Of a stretch of 64,000 nt of DNA, positions 24,364-34,524 are shown in pieces (position 1 is the first letter of the stretch; every line of letters begins with the position of its first letter). Under the pieces are notes generated by a model that worked only from the letters and a program-made list of their open reading frames with translations, did no database searches and was not told where the DNA came from. The position numbers were made by a program, and so were the translations under genes. Source of the stretch: Elephas maximus indicus (lineage: Eukaryota; Chordata; Mammalia; Proboscidea; Elephantidae); NCBI RefSeq assembly GCF_024166365.1, contig NC_064846.1, positions 25,255,866-25,319,865 on the forward strand, given 5' to 3'.

Positions 24364-24606
24364 TTGTTCTTGTTAGGTGTTGAGTCGGTTCTGACTCATA
24401 GCGACCCCATGTACAACAGAACAAAACAGTACTGGGTCCTGCACCATTCTCACAATTGTTGCTATGCTTCAGCCCATTGCTGCATCCACTGTGTCAATTC
24501 ATCTCATTGAGGGTCTTCCTTTTCTCTGCTGACTCCCTACTTTACCAAGCATGATGTCCTTCTCCAGGGACCGGTCCCTCCTGACAACATGTCCAAAGTA
24601 CGTGAG
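24364..24606 (-). mobile_element. RTE 3' fragment inserted into the tandem repeat
   Basis: CTTGTTAGGTGTTGAGTCGG to CCAAAGTACGTGAG. It is flanked by ACAGTATG (24356-24363) and ACAGCATG (24607-24614), a probable 8-bp target duplication with one mismatch. Confidence 0.8.
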
Positions 24607-25262
24607 ACAGCATGGTCAATAACAATTAGCACAGAATGAACACTACTGCTGAGCACAGAATGACTGCTGCACTAGTCAGAGTCTAAGTCCCAAGCTAACA
24701 ACAGGACATGAACATGTTAACACCCTAACCCTGGTAAAGACTGAACCTAAACCTTGGCAACAGCCTGTACCCAAGTCCCTGATTATAGCCTGAGTCTCTA
24801 AACCTGAACTCAAGTTGGATTTTACGCAGTGTCCATTCTTAACCCAACCCTATCCATAGGCTGACATGTAACATCAGCTAATGACTGAATCCAGATCCTG
24901 ACTAAAAACCAATCTGAAAAACCTGTTTATACTCTTAGTCCTAAGACCTTCTTCATAGTGAGTCTTACCCTGTCCATTAGTAACACCCAAACTCTGATAA
25001 AAGCCTAAGCAGATAATGCCAACACCAGCCCTCAGTGAACCTAAACTCTGCACAAAGTCAAAGTACTACTGCTGCCCCCAGACTCAACTCTGATACTGGC
25101 CAAGGCTCTGGCCACAGAATGATGTCTAACACTGGCCACTGTGACTTGGGTCCACAGACCATTCTTGATATGGGCTATGGACAAAGATATAACCTTGGTA
25201 TTAGCTAAAGACAGAAACCACACTTTGGACTTACCCTGGCCAAATGTGCTTCCCAAATCCTG
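24607..25262 (+). repeat. Degenerate tandem repeat, about 24-25 bp period (right part)
   Basis: The same words resume after the RTE insert (CCTAACCCTGGTAAAGACTG; CTGATTATAGCCTGAGTCTC; CTAACACTGGCCACTGTGAC). This shows that the array predates the RTE insertion. Confidence 0.65.
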
Positions 25263-25519
25263 TTTAAATTCATAATTAAAATCTTAACCACGAAACATTA
25301 TTTCCAAAACTTCTTATCATTCAAGTCATATTGTCCATCTGTTCCAAATTGTTGCATTACCCACTGTTCTTCGTGGCAACATCGCGGCTTTATTATGGGT
25401 TAAATAGGCTTCTTCTGGGCTGAGTGAGATCACATTTCTATGCCTGTTTATAACACCATCTCTAAAGAAAAAAATATGATTCCGAATTAGAAACAAAATT
25501 CACATATTTTTCCCAGAGC

Positions 25520-25600
25520 CTTTTAAGTGATTTTGATGCAGGTGGTTCACACAGACTACACTTTGACGATTCGAAAGGACCATATCACCCCACTAGTTAA
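25520..25600 (+). mobile_element. MER5-like fragment
   Basis: TGATTTTGATGCAGGTGGTT CACACAGACTACACTTTGA resembles one end of MER5. Confidence 0.45.
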
Positions 25601-25629
25601 AAGTCTAATCTTACCAGAGCATCAAAAAA

Positions 25630-25838
25630 GAAAACAAAACAAACAAAAAACAATGTTACCATCCAGTCATTTTTGAATCATGGAGATTCCATTTGCTAGA
25701 GAGTAGAACCTTCCACATAAGGTAATCTTTATGGGAGCAGATTGCCAGCCCTTTCTTCCCTGGCGCTACTGGGTGTTTTCGAACCACCAACCTTTAGGTT
25801 AGTAGACAAGCGGAAACTGGGCCACCCAGAGGTCAGAG
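25630..25838 (-). mobile_element. Divergent long-form AfroSINE
   Basis: TACCATCCAGTCATTTTTGA, ATCTTTATGGGAGCAGATTG, CCAACCTTTAGGTTAGTAG follow the long-form order. It is more diverged than the others and so probably older. Confidence 0.65.
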
Positions 25839-25999
25839 TATAAATAACATTAAAGAAAAAAATTTCAATCAAAACTCAATGAGAATTTCAAACAGCTATA
25901 TAAAGTGCCTCCCCCAAAATGCTAATCAACAGTAAAATAAGTCTAGTCTTCATTTGCTCCCACAAACACAACGCTATACCCGAAGCAAAGGGATTCTAC

Positions 26000-26560
26000 A
26001 AGCAAATGCATTCCAAACTACAACACCCAGAATACCCTCTTGGGGAAACTGGTTCTATAAAAAGAAGCGTCCCGACTCCATCTCCCACAATCCTCTCTTC
26101 ACTTGAGTCTCTCGGCCTATTCTAACATTGGATCCCTGCAGGAAGACCAGCCCCCAGCGACCTTAAACTACATTTCCCATGAGACAAAGGGTTTGGGCCT
26201 CCTGCTTCCCTTGTGACCAATAACCAATAGGAGACTCCGCAGCGGCCACCTTGCGAGTGAGAGTCTAGCCTTGGATCTGAGAGCCTGGCCTAGGCCTGCT
26301 AGTGCAAGGCGGAGAGTTCTGAGGACAGTTGCGCAGCGTTGGGTGTCAGAAGAGCAGCCGCGCCTGCCTGATTTTCCGCGGCTGTATATGGAGTAAAGCT
26401 TCCGTAGCCGGGGAGCTGGAGGTCAGAGAGACAGAAAGCCTGAGCGGCCGTGTCTGGGGACTATGGGACTGACTGGGCCTAGGGAGGAGGGTGCTTCCGG
26501 GGCCGCTGTCCACATCGCCTAACTCCGCCCAGCTCCGCCTTTGCAGGGGAGGGGGTGTGT
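26000..26560 (+). promoter_or_regulatory. CpG-rich promoter-like region
   Basis: CpG dinucleotides are dense at 26230-26560 (for example CCGCAGCGGCC, GCCGCGCC, TTCCGCGGC, CTCCGCCCAGCTCCGCC), unlike the CpG-poor surroundings. Three ZNF143-type motifs lie just upstream: ACTACAACACCCAGAATACC (26017), ACTCCATCTCCCACAATCC (26075) and ACTACATTTCCCATG (26167). Two CCAAT boxes sit at 26217 and 26224 (ACCAATAACCAATAGG, NF-Y type). A TATAAAAAG is at 26056. The spacing (ZNF143, then NF-Y, then CpG-rich) suggests a housekeeping-type start near 26250-26400. The direction is uncertain and may be bidirectional. No convincing first-exon donor was found; GAG/GTCAGAG near 26417 is the best weak candidate. Confidence 0.65.
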
Positions 26561-27393
26561 GGGTCGGGAGGAGGGGGTGGTCCTCTAACTCTCCAGCTCT
26601 CTTTTTCTTCTACTACGCAGCACTTTCCACCCCCGGCTTACACTCTTCAGAAGTCCCAAGTTAGGGTTCTCGACCAGAGTTTTCCCTAGGCGGCGTCTAA
26701 ACTCTCCTTACTGGTTGGAGGAGTCTGGTGATCTCTTTCCCCTGTTCCCTCAATTTTCATTTTAGGGTCGGGCACACACCTTCCCAACTCACACGCCTTA
26801 TGTCCTCTGGGGACGTGGGAATTTTTTGCCGCGCCCAGAGCGTGTTTTTTTCTCTTCTTGCCTCCTTGATGGGGGGATAAAGATCTCTATCTCTCTACTG
26901 TCCCCTACAGCCTCCGCCCTTTTCCCGACCGTGTCTTAGGAGTGGAAAATCTCCCCCTCAATTTCCAGGCCTCCAGAAGGGATGGAGACCTGGAAAGGGA
27001 AGGGATTTTGCTTTTGAGAAGTATTTGTTCAGTACAGTGTTCCTGGTGAAAGTAAAGACTAATTAAACCTGTTAGAAAAAACTAGCGCTTTAGTTATCAT
27101 TCAAGTTATATTGTCCATCTGTTCCAAATAACTGATAGCCGTAATGTCAACATTTAGGGGGCACACCAACTACAGAATAAAGCAGACTGTGTGAAACTGA
27201 CTGTATTATTATTACAAACGCGTGCAAAAAAATCCTTGAGGGGTTGGTGGAAGGGCATAACTGATTGGGGGTGGTGGTGAGGAATCTATGGAAGTACACG
27301 TCCAAACTAGGAGGTGCTGAAGGCTTGAAACCTTCATTTGTGTTCCAGATCTATCCTGGTAGGCTCTGTGAAGTGAATTTTAATTTGGGCTCC
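26561..27393. other. Flank of the CpG-rich region, no gene seen
   Basis: GC falls gradually to about 27000, with pyrimidine-rich stretches at 26580-26640. A 36-bp word at 27094-27129 repeats one at 25314-25349. No open frame of interest. Confidence 0.4.
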
Positions 27394-27405
27394 TAAGGAG
27401 TAAAA

Positions 27406-27565
27406 GGTCCCCGATGGCATAGCGGTTAAGAGCTCGACTGCTAACCAAAAGGTGGACAGTTGGAGTCCACCAGCCATTCCTTGGAAACCCTATGGGGCAG
27501 TTTTTCTCTGTCCTAGAGCGTAGCCATGAGTTGGAATCAACTCGAGGGCAATGGGTCATTCATGT
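27406..27565 (+). mobile_element. AfroSINE, short form, with target duplication
   Basis: Flanked by TAAGGAGTAAAA at 27394-27405 and 27566-27577 (12 bp, exact). The head is GGTCCCCGATGGCATAGCG. Confidence 0.92.
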
Positions 27566-27851
27566 TAAGGAGTAAAACGGTATTCAAAATGGGCAAAGAG
27601 GACAGAGAAAATGCTTCCTGATACTGGGGTTAGAATTTGAGATGTGGAAATGAAAGAGGGAACACTTGTGTGACAGGTGGGCCTGCCTAACTGGAGTAAA
27701 AGGTGTTGGCAATAAATAGGGTTGAATAGTTTGGGGTCATGATAACAGGACACTGTGAAGCATCCACATAGTTTGAATATTTTTCTATGTCAAATAAAAT
27801 TAAAGGCAAAAAAAAAAATTAAGATGGAGTGATTTTTTTTTTTAATCATAG

Positions 27852-27911
27852 GAGAACCCGAACTGAGATCAATTCTTGGAGAACAGAAAGAAGTGCGGTG
27901 GTATGTTCCAG
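27852..27911 (+). other. Candidate internal exon, 60 nt
   Basis: The acceptor is a run of 11 T followed by AATCATAG (27840-27851). The donor is CCAG/GTGTGAG at 27911/27912. One frame is fully open (EPELRSILGEQKEVRWYVP). Another has a stop and then an ATG. Lying about 1.5 kb downstream of the CpG-rich region, it could be a 5' UTR or coding exon. I do not recognise the peptide, and chance pseudo-exons of this quality exist in introns. Confidence 0.35.
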
Positions 27912-28094
27912 GTGTGAGTTTAAATCGAAGAGGAAGTTTGCCTTACAGATGCTTTGTTTCTGACTGTTTTTAGCTACAATTTATAGATGTCGATTTTAAA
28001 GCCTGGTGACGAATTTATTTTCTTAAGAAATGCATTTGCTGTCCTTGTGCATCACGTTATTTGAATTGTAGTCATCTCGTTGGGTGACAATAAT

Positions 28095-28312
28095 AACTAC
28101 TATTTATTGATCCCACATAATGTTCCAGGCACTGTCATAAGCACTTTTTTTGCATTATCTTAATAGTCATGTGGAGTAGGTACTATTATTATTCCTGTTT
28201 TTCTAGAAGAGGGAGCTGAAACACAAAGCTAAAATACCTGAAGTCTCATAGATTGTAATGGGTTGAGTTGAGGTTTGATGTCCAGATTTCTGACTCCAAA
28301 GCCCATGGTTTG
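28095..28312 (-). mobile_element. MIR
   Basis: ACTACTATTTATTGATCCCA, TTCCAGGCACTGTCATAAGC, GGTACTATTATTATTCCTG in MIR reverse order. Confidence 0.8.
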
Positions 28313-28769
28313 CTGGTCCCGATGTTCACTTTTGTTCTTGACTTTCCAGATGTGGTAAGGAGAGAAGGTTATTGTGAGATACAGTTCATCATCCTGGCGG
28401 AAACCCAGATGGTTCACTTTGACATTATATGTCAGTATGTTTCTGCTATAATGTAGCTGCCAAAAAACATATTGGCTTAACTGTTATCGCAACCCTACCT
28501 AATTGTGTTCTTCCAAAACTGTAGTCAGTATGGCTGTGTCTGAGTTACATGATTCTCTTTATAAAACATGTCATACCTCTTAAGATATTTGGACCTGGAT
28601 GGTACTTTGGGTTTTATTCTATGTTAGCTTTTTCTTTTTTTTTCCCCCTGGGTTCCTAGGTCTCCTCCATGAAGTGTTGGGGATGCAACAGAGTACAAAG
28701 TGTGAGCTCTCCCTGGCTCTATTTAGGGGCATAGATGCCCTTGATTCTGAAGTAATGTAGTGTATACTA

Positions 28770-29290
28770 CAGGCAGTCCCCGGGTTATGAACAAGATCTG
28801 TTCCTAACTGTGCCTTTAAGTCAAATTTGTAAGTCAGTAACAGGTGCATACAGCTCTTACTTAGTCTTTAGTGCAAGAAAAGGCTAAAAGCCTTTTCAAT
28901 GATTTAAAAGCTGCACGTGTAGCAAGTGAAGGTGATTGTGATGAAGGATTTGTTTTGAGCAGGGGTGGGTTCTGGAGCCCTGGTGGTGCAGTGGTTAAAG
29001 CACTCAGCTGCCAACCAAAAGGCGATTCCAACCCATCAGCCGCTAGATGGGAGAAATACGTGGCAGTCTGCTTCTGTAAAGACTTACAGCCTTGGAAACC
29101 CTATGGGGCAGTTCTACTCTGTCCTGTAGGGCCACTATGAGTCGGAATTCACTCAGTGGCAGTGGATTTGGTTGGTTTTAAGGGTTGGTTCAGTTGTTTC
29201 AAAGTGAGGACAAATTTACGTAACACTAAAGGACAAGTAAGAGTTGTCCATAATTCTGACATTTGACATTCGTAACCCAGGGACTGTCTG
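28770..29290 (+). mobile_element. Tigger/mariner-like non-autonomous element
   Basis: Terminal inverted repeats: CAGGCAGTCCCCGGGTTATG at the left and, read inverted, CAGACAGTCCCTGGGTTACG at the right. TA precedes the left end. The right flank reads TG, so one duplication copy has probably mutated. No transposase frame. An AfroSINE is nested at 28975-29179. Confidence 0.75.
28975..29179 (+). mobile_element. AfroSINE, long form, nested in Tigger-like element
   Basis: GAGCCCTGGTGGTGCAGTGG head. The middle block (GGCAGTCTGCTTCTGTAAAG) is kept. Tail GTGGATTTGGTTGGTTTT. Confidence 0.9.
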
Positions 29291-29299
29291 TGTAAGAGA

Positions 29300-29668
29300 C
29301 CAGTACAGAGTGGAGGAGGGTTGGATAGAGGAAAGCGAGACTAACTCTGAGGAAAAGTCAGGGAGGGAGAAGGTTTTGTGAGGAGGTGACATGACAGAAT
29401 GACAGAGAGGTGTTAAAGGATGAGTTTGTCAGTCAGAGAAGAGTGGAGGGGAAGGCATTCTATATAGTGTGAGCAGTGTGGGAAAGATATGTGACTATAC
29501 AAGAGCTGGGCATGTTCATTCAGTATTGAAGAATTCAGCATGGCTGGAGTGCAGATTGAGAAAAGAAAGGTAGAATGGTAAGAGAAGAGGCTGGAAAGAT
29601 AGGCTGGGGCTGATACATGAAGCACCTTGAATACCTTGCTAAGAAGTTTGGATATGTTCCCATAGGCT
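29300..29668 (-). mobile_element. L2 LINE, left part of a split copy
   Basis: GGAAGGCATTCTATATAGTG, GAGCTGGGCATGTTCATTCA and CTTGCTAAGAAGTTTGGATA are reverse-strand L2 words. The same L2 resumes at 32880 with ACCATTAAAAATGTTTTCTA. About 3.2 kb of later insertions lie between. Confidence 0.6.
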
Positions 29669-29718
29669 AGTGTTTTTCCAAATGTAGGGCATTTGCCACT
29701 AGCAGTTAGGTTGTGCCC

Positions 29719-31687
29719 TGTCATGGATTGAATTGTGTCCCTCAAAAAATATGTGTCAACTTGGTTAGGCCACAATTCCCAGTATTCTGTGGTTGACCTC
29801 CATTATGTGATTGTAATTTTATGTTAAAGAGGATTAGGGTGGGTTTGTAACACCATCTTAACCCAGGTTACATCCCTGATCCAATGTAAAGGGAGTTTCC
29901 CTGGGGTGTGGCGTGCACCACCTTTTATCTCTCAAGAGATGAAAGGAAAGGGAAGCAAGCAGAGAATGGGGACCTCATATCACCAAGAAAGCAGTGCCAG
30001 GAGCAGAGCCTGTCCTTTGGACATAAGGCCCCTGCACAGAGAAGCTCCTAGTCTGGGGGAAGACTGACGAAGGCAGACAGAGAGAAAGCCTTCCCCTGGA
30101 GCTGACGCCCTCAACTTGGACTTGTAGCCTACTTTACTGTGAAGAAATAAATTTCTCTTTGTTAAAGCCATCCACTTGTGGTATTATGTTATAGTAGCAC
30201 TAGATGACCAAGACAGAATTTGGTGCCAGGAGTGGGGTGCTGCTCTAAAAGATACCTAAAATGTGGAAGTGGTTTTGAAACTGTGAGTGGATAGAAGACT
30301 CAGAAGGAAGTGAAGAGAACTGTTAACACTGGAGAAGGTGCATATGGTGAGAAACAGCAGCAGAGGACCAGTGGCAGCAGTAGTGAACTGGCAGCAGCAG
30401 AACCAGAAAACCAGCACTGGAGCTGACTACCCACGGAGCAAGAGGGCTGAGTACCTGTGTGCAGGAGGCTTCCATGCGGAATGGGGTGCCTCCAGGCACT
30501 TACCAGTGGGGCTACAGAGCTTTGGAACACTTGCCTCAGCAGGGCAGATGTGGGCATGAGGCCTGAGGAGCTGAGAGGCCAAGAAACCAGGAAGCAGAAG
30601 CTGAAGAGGCAAGGAACACAAGAAGCCAAGCTGCCTCAGTCTCAAAAGGTATGGCCAGGACCTCTAGGTTATCAAAGGGTGGAGCCATGGCCTCTGGTGT
30701 TTCTAAGGGTGGACCTGCCACTCAAATGGACTAGGAGAATTGTGCGCCTAAAGCCGAGGGAGCACGGTTGCTGTCCCAGTGGGCCTGGAAGGCAGAGCTG
30801 AAGCCCAGGGCCCAGGGGCCTCCACTTAGAATCTGGAGAGTGTGGCTAATACCTAGAGTCTGGATGGCAGGGCCATTGTATAAATTCTCTCAGAGAACAG
30901 AGGATTATTTTCAAAGCCTTGAGGACTAATGTAATGTGTTCTGCTGAGTTGTTTGGTGCCTGTTACCCCTTCTTTCCCTCCAATTTCTCCCATTTGTAAT
31001 GGAAATGTCTAGCTTGTGCCTGTTCTGCCATTGTACCTTTGGAAGCAGGTAACTTGTGTTCTAGGTTTCACAGATGAAGAGGAATTTTTGGATTTTGGAC
31101 TTGGAGTTAAGACTTTTGCTATGATATGATGGGGTGAATATGTTTTGCATTTTGTAAGGATGTGATTTTTGGAGGGCCAAAGGGTGGAATGTCATAGATT
31201 GAATTGTGTCCCCCCAAAAATATGTGTTAACTTGGTTAGGCCACGATTCCCAGTATTCTGTGATTGTCCTCCATTATGTGATTGTAATTTCATGTTAAAG
31301 AGGGTTAGGGTGGGATTGTAACATCACCCTTACCCAGGTTACACCCCTGATCCAGTATAAAGGGAGTTTCCCTGGGGTGTGGCCTGTACTACCTTTTGTG
31401 TCTCAAGAGATAAAAGGAAAGGGAAGCAAGCAGAGAGTTGGGACCTCATACCACCAAGAAGGCAGCACCAGGAGCAGAGCGTGTGCTTTGGACCCGGGGT
31501 CCCTGTGCAGAGAAGCTCCTAGTCCGGGGCAAGATTGACGAGAAAGCCGACAGAGAAAGTCTTCCCCTGGAGTTGATACCCTGAATTTGGACTTTTAGCC
31601 TCCGTTACTGTGTAGAAATAAATTTCTCTTTGTTAAAGCCATCCATTTGTGGTATTTCTGTTACAGCAGCACTAGATGACTAAGACA
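29719..31687 (+). mobile_element. Complete ERVL-MaLR element, short internal region
   Basis: 5' LTR 29719-30215 (TGTCATGG to CCAAGACA). Internal 30216-31189 (974 bp), starting GAATTTGGTGCCAGGAGTGG. 3' LTR 31190-31687 (TGTCATAG to CTAAGACA). An exact 5-bp duplication TGCCC flanks it (29714-29718; 31688-31692). The two LTRs are nearly the same length (497 and 498 bp). The internal region is less than half that of the 17647 element and has no viral frame. Confidence 0.9.
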
Positions 31688-31775
31688 TGCCCCTACAAAT
31701 ATTTTTAATTTTATTATATATTCTAATGTGCGTTAAAAAAATTATTAAAGGTAAAATATAGGTTATTAATCCTAT

Positions 31776-32523
31776 GGTTGCTTAGGATATGGCTTAGCAA
31801 TAACAGAAAGTGAACCAATTTAAAGTTGATTTAAAAACAAATGTTAAGTAAATAATACCACACATGGCATGTGGAAATGATAAAAATCACCAAGGTAGTA
31901 CAGGTAGTCCCCAAGTTATAAGTTCCGACAACTCTGTCGTTAAGTCAGTTTTGATCAAAGTCGAAGACCTTATTTTTTTTTTTAAGTTTTTATTATTATT
32001 GTTTTTTATTATCAATATCTTTATAAGTCTGATCTTTGTCTTTGGGGGTTGGAAACATTACATAAAAACTTACAGATATGATGACATCAGCAAGTTACAT
32101 GCTTCAATGTTGTGTGTAGTACGCATTACTAACAATAAAAAAAAAAACAATAGTATGTACAAAAAAGGATGGTCGTAAGTGCAGTTCATTGTAGCTCAAA
32201 TACATTGTAAGTTGAGGACTATAACTGACATTAGGAAAATCCTGTAATAGGTAATAAAACAAAGACAAAGATCAGAGATCAGAGATGAGATTTATAAAGA
32301 TATAGTAAAAGACAGTAATAATGAAAAAAAAAAACGAGGTCTTCGACTTTGATCAAAACCAACTTACGACAGAGTTGTCAGAATTTGTAACTCAGGGACT
32401 ACCTGTACTACTTTGGTGATTTTTATTATTTCCACATGCGGTATTATTTACATAATATTTGTTTTTAAATCAACTTTAAATTGGTTCACTTTCTGTTATT
32501 ACTAAGCCATATCCTAAGCAACC
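31776..32523. repeat. Large inverted duplication (hairpin-forming)
   Basis: Left arm 31776-32044 is the reverse complement of 32260-32523 over nearly its whole length; the loop is about 215 bp. Paired landmarks are GGTTGCTTAGGATATGGC with GCCATATCCTAAGCAACC, and GTGAACCAATTTAAAGTTGA with TCAACTTTAAATTGGTTCAC. CTGATCTTTGTCTTTG also pairs with CAAAGACAAAGATCAG. The arms hold about 125 bp of flanking DNA plus the first half of a Tigger-like element, so they are not a transposon's own terminal repeats. Confidence 0.9.
31901..32227 (+). mobile_element. Tigger-like MITE inside the inverted duplication
   Basis: Left end CAGGTAGTCCCCAAGTTATA after a TA. The right end, read inverted, is CAGTTATAGTCCTCAACTTA. 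It is a diverged relative of the 28770 element. No coding sequence. Confidence 0.6.
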
Positions 32524-32712
32524 ACTGCTTTTGAGTCGATTCCAACTCACAGCGACTCTATAGAACAGAGTAGAACTGCCCCATAGGTTTTCCAAGGCTG
32601 TAAATCTTTACAGAAGCAGACTGCCACATCTTTCTTCCATGAAGCGGCTGCTGGGTTCAAACTGCCGACCTTTCGGTTAGCAGCCAAGTGCTTTAACCAC
32701 TTCGCCACCACG
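32524..32712 (-). mobile_element. AfroSINE, long form, tail missing
   Basis: It starts inside the SINE (TTTTGAGTCGATTCCAACTC) with no A-rich tail, directly at the edge of the inverted duplication. The middle block is kept (GGCTGTAAATCTTTACAGAA). Confidence 0.88.
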
Positions 32713-32732
32713 GCACCTGCTATAGGCAATAA

Positions 32733-32871
32733 AACCCATTGCTGTGGAGTCAATTCCGATTCATATCCACCCTATCTATAGGACAGAGTAGAACTGCCCG
32801 ATAGGGTTTCCAAGGAGTGGCTGGTGGATTTGAACTGGTTAGCGGCTGAGCTCTTAACCACTGTCACCAGA
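32733..32871 (-). mobile_element. AfroSINE, short form, with target duplication
   Basis: Flanked by GCACCTGCTATAGGCAATAA (32713-32732) and the same 20 bp with one change (32872-32891). Part of the B-box region is deleted (TTTGAACTGGTTAGCGG). Confidence 0.9.
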
Positions 32872-32879
32872 GCACCTGC

Positions 32880-33100
32880 TATTGGCAATAAGAAACCATT
32901 AAAAATGTTTTCTAAGAGGAGTGCCATGATCAGATTTTCACTTTACTAAGAGTGAGAAAGATGCACTGGATGGGACATGGCCACTTAGGATGCTGGCACT
33001 CTGTTCACAGAGAGATGTAAGAGAGTAGCAATATACGAGAGGAGGGAATGGATTTGAGAAACATTTAGAAGATTAATAGGACTTGGTAGATGTAAATATT
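32880..33100 (-). mobile_element. L2 LINE, right part of the split copy
   Basis: Continues the L2 of 29300-29668 (AGAGGAGTGCCATGATCAGA, AGAAAGATGCACTGGATGGG). Confidence 0.55.
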
Positions 33101-33252
33101 ATATCAGTGTCATCAAAATTGTTCTAAAAGTCTGTCCCCCACTTGCCTGCTACCCTTTATATTCTAAGATGAGCGTAATATTGCTAAAACATACTAGGTA
33201 CATGTATGTGCATGCATTAAGGTAGTAGCGGAGGCTGTTTTTATCTTTCCAG

Positions 33253-33332
33253 AATGGGTTTGGATTATCAGAAGCAGCCTCACTGCCTTACCGAATGCTT
33301 ATGAAGCAGTAGCACAAACATGCAAGGAACCG
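33253..33332 (+). other. Candidate internal exon, 80 nt
   Basis: Acceptor TTTTTATCTTTCCAG ends at 33252. Donor CCG/GTAAGGAAT begins at 33333. Both are strong. The frame WVWIIRSSLTALPNAYEAV is open throughout and agrees in phase with the open frame of 27852-27911. Another frame (NGFGLSEAASLPYRMLMKQ) ends in TAG. The function is unknown, and a UTR exon or chance signal is equally possible. Confidence 0.35.
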
Positions 33333-33359
33333 GTAAGGAATATGAGTATGATCTGGGAC

Positions 33360-33690
33360 CCTTCACCAGCTGAGGAACTCCTCCTCCTTTAAGACTCAGC
33401 TCAAATAACACCTCTGTGAAGCCTTTCCAACAGTCCCCCATCCCCCTGCACACATACACGTACACGAAACAGTGTTAGGCCCCTGACTTCCACAAGACGC
33501 TGCATTTACTTCTGTCCTAGCCTGTATCACACTGTAGTGTGTCAGTCTGTGGATGTGCCTGTCTCCCTCAGTCGACTGTGAGCTCCTTGAGGGCAGAGAC
33601 CAAATCTCATTCATCTCCATACTCATAGCATCCAGAACAGCACTTTACACATAGTAGAAACCCAATAGTTAATTGGATGAGGAGAATGGA
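33360..33690 (+). mobile_element. L2 LINE 3' end
   Basis: AAGACTCAGCTCAAATAACA, TGTGAAGCCTTTCCAACAGT, GTGAGCTCCTTGAGGGCAGA and AGTTAATTGGATGA follow the L2 3' end in order. Confidence 0.8.
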
Positions 33691-33877
33691 TCAAACATAA
33701 CCTTCCAGCATGAGTACATCTGTAGACCTGGGTAGTGCAGTGTGCCAAACGCCATGAAAACATTAGCTGACTGCTACCTTTTCCACTTTTGCTGAGTAAA
33801 GCAGTGACTGAAAGTGACCTGAATACGTTACTTCACTCAAGATTTCTTTTTTTCATTTCCCCCCCACTTTCTCTTAG

Positions 33878-33988
33878 TTATTGTTAGGTGCCGTGGAGTC
33901 GGTTCCAACTCATAGTGACCCTATGTACAACAGAAAGAAACACTGCCCGGTCCTGTGCCATCCTAGTGATCATTGCTGTGTTACCTTT
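33878..33988 (-). mobile_element. RTE 3' end, 5'-truncated
   Basis: TTATTGTTAGGTGCCGTGGA to GATCATTGCTGTGTTACC. About 110 bp. Confidence 0.85.
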
Positions 33989-34144
33989 TTCTCTCTCATC
34001 ATTTATCTACCCAGCTCCCTGCTCCTTAGGCCTGCCCATTGCTTTGCTCCTCTTGACAGGATTCATGTTGCTCCTGCCCTGGTACTTTGCCAAGGAACTA
34101 TCCCTCCTCTCCACCCACCAAGTCCAGTAGACTCCATCCCTGAT

Positions 34145-34314
34145 AACCAAAACCAAACCAAACCCAGTGCCCTTGAGTCAATTCCGACTCATAGTGACTC
34201 TATAGGACAGAGTAGAACTGCCCCATAGAGTTTGCAGGGAGCGCCTGGCGGATTTGAACTCCCGACCTCTTCGTTAGCAGCTGTAGCACTTAACCACTAT
34301 GCCACCAGGGTTTT
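34145..34314 (-). mobile_element. AfroSINE, short form, with target duplication
   Basis: Flanked by CATCCCTGATA and CATCCCTAATA. Tail AACCAAAACCAAACC, head CACTATGCCACCAGGGTTT. Confidence 0.9.
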
Positions 34315-34524
34315 CATCCCTAATATATCACTCTCAAATTAGTCTCCTCCCACTCATAGGCACTCCTAACCCAAATACAGTCTATCTGGAGAGCAGTTTG
34401 TCAATCTGTACCAAAAATCTTAAAATTCAATATAGTTTTCAATCTACCACTTCAGCTTTTAGGGCTCAATGCTGAGGAAATGATCGTGAATGTTCAAAAA
34501 AAAAAATGTAACTCCCAGGATGCC

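Noticed and set aside
28350..28433. Possible exon after CTTTTGTTCTTGACTTTCCAG with an open frame to GTATGT
   Set aside because: It begins just past a MIR, the donor is only fair, and the frame is short and unrecognised. Less convincing than the four reported.
30216..31189. Possible retroviral coding region between the LTRs
   Set aside because: The longest frames are about 110 codons, on both strands, without retroviral motifs. MaLR internal regions are normally non-coding or degenerate.
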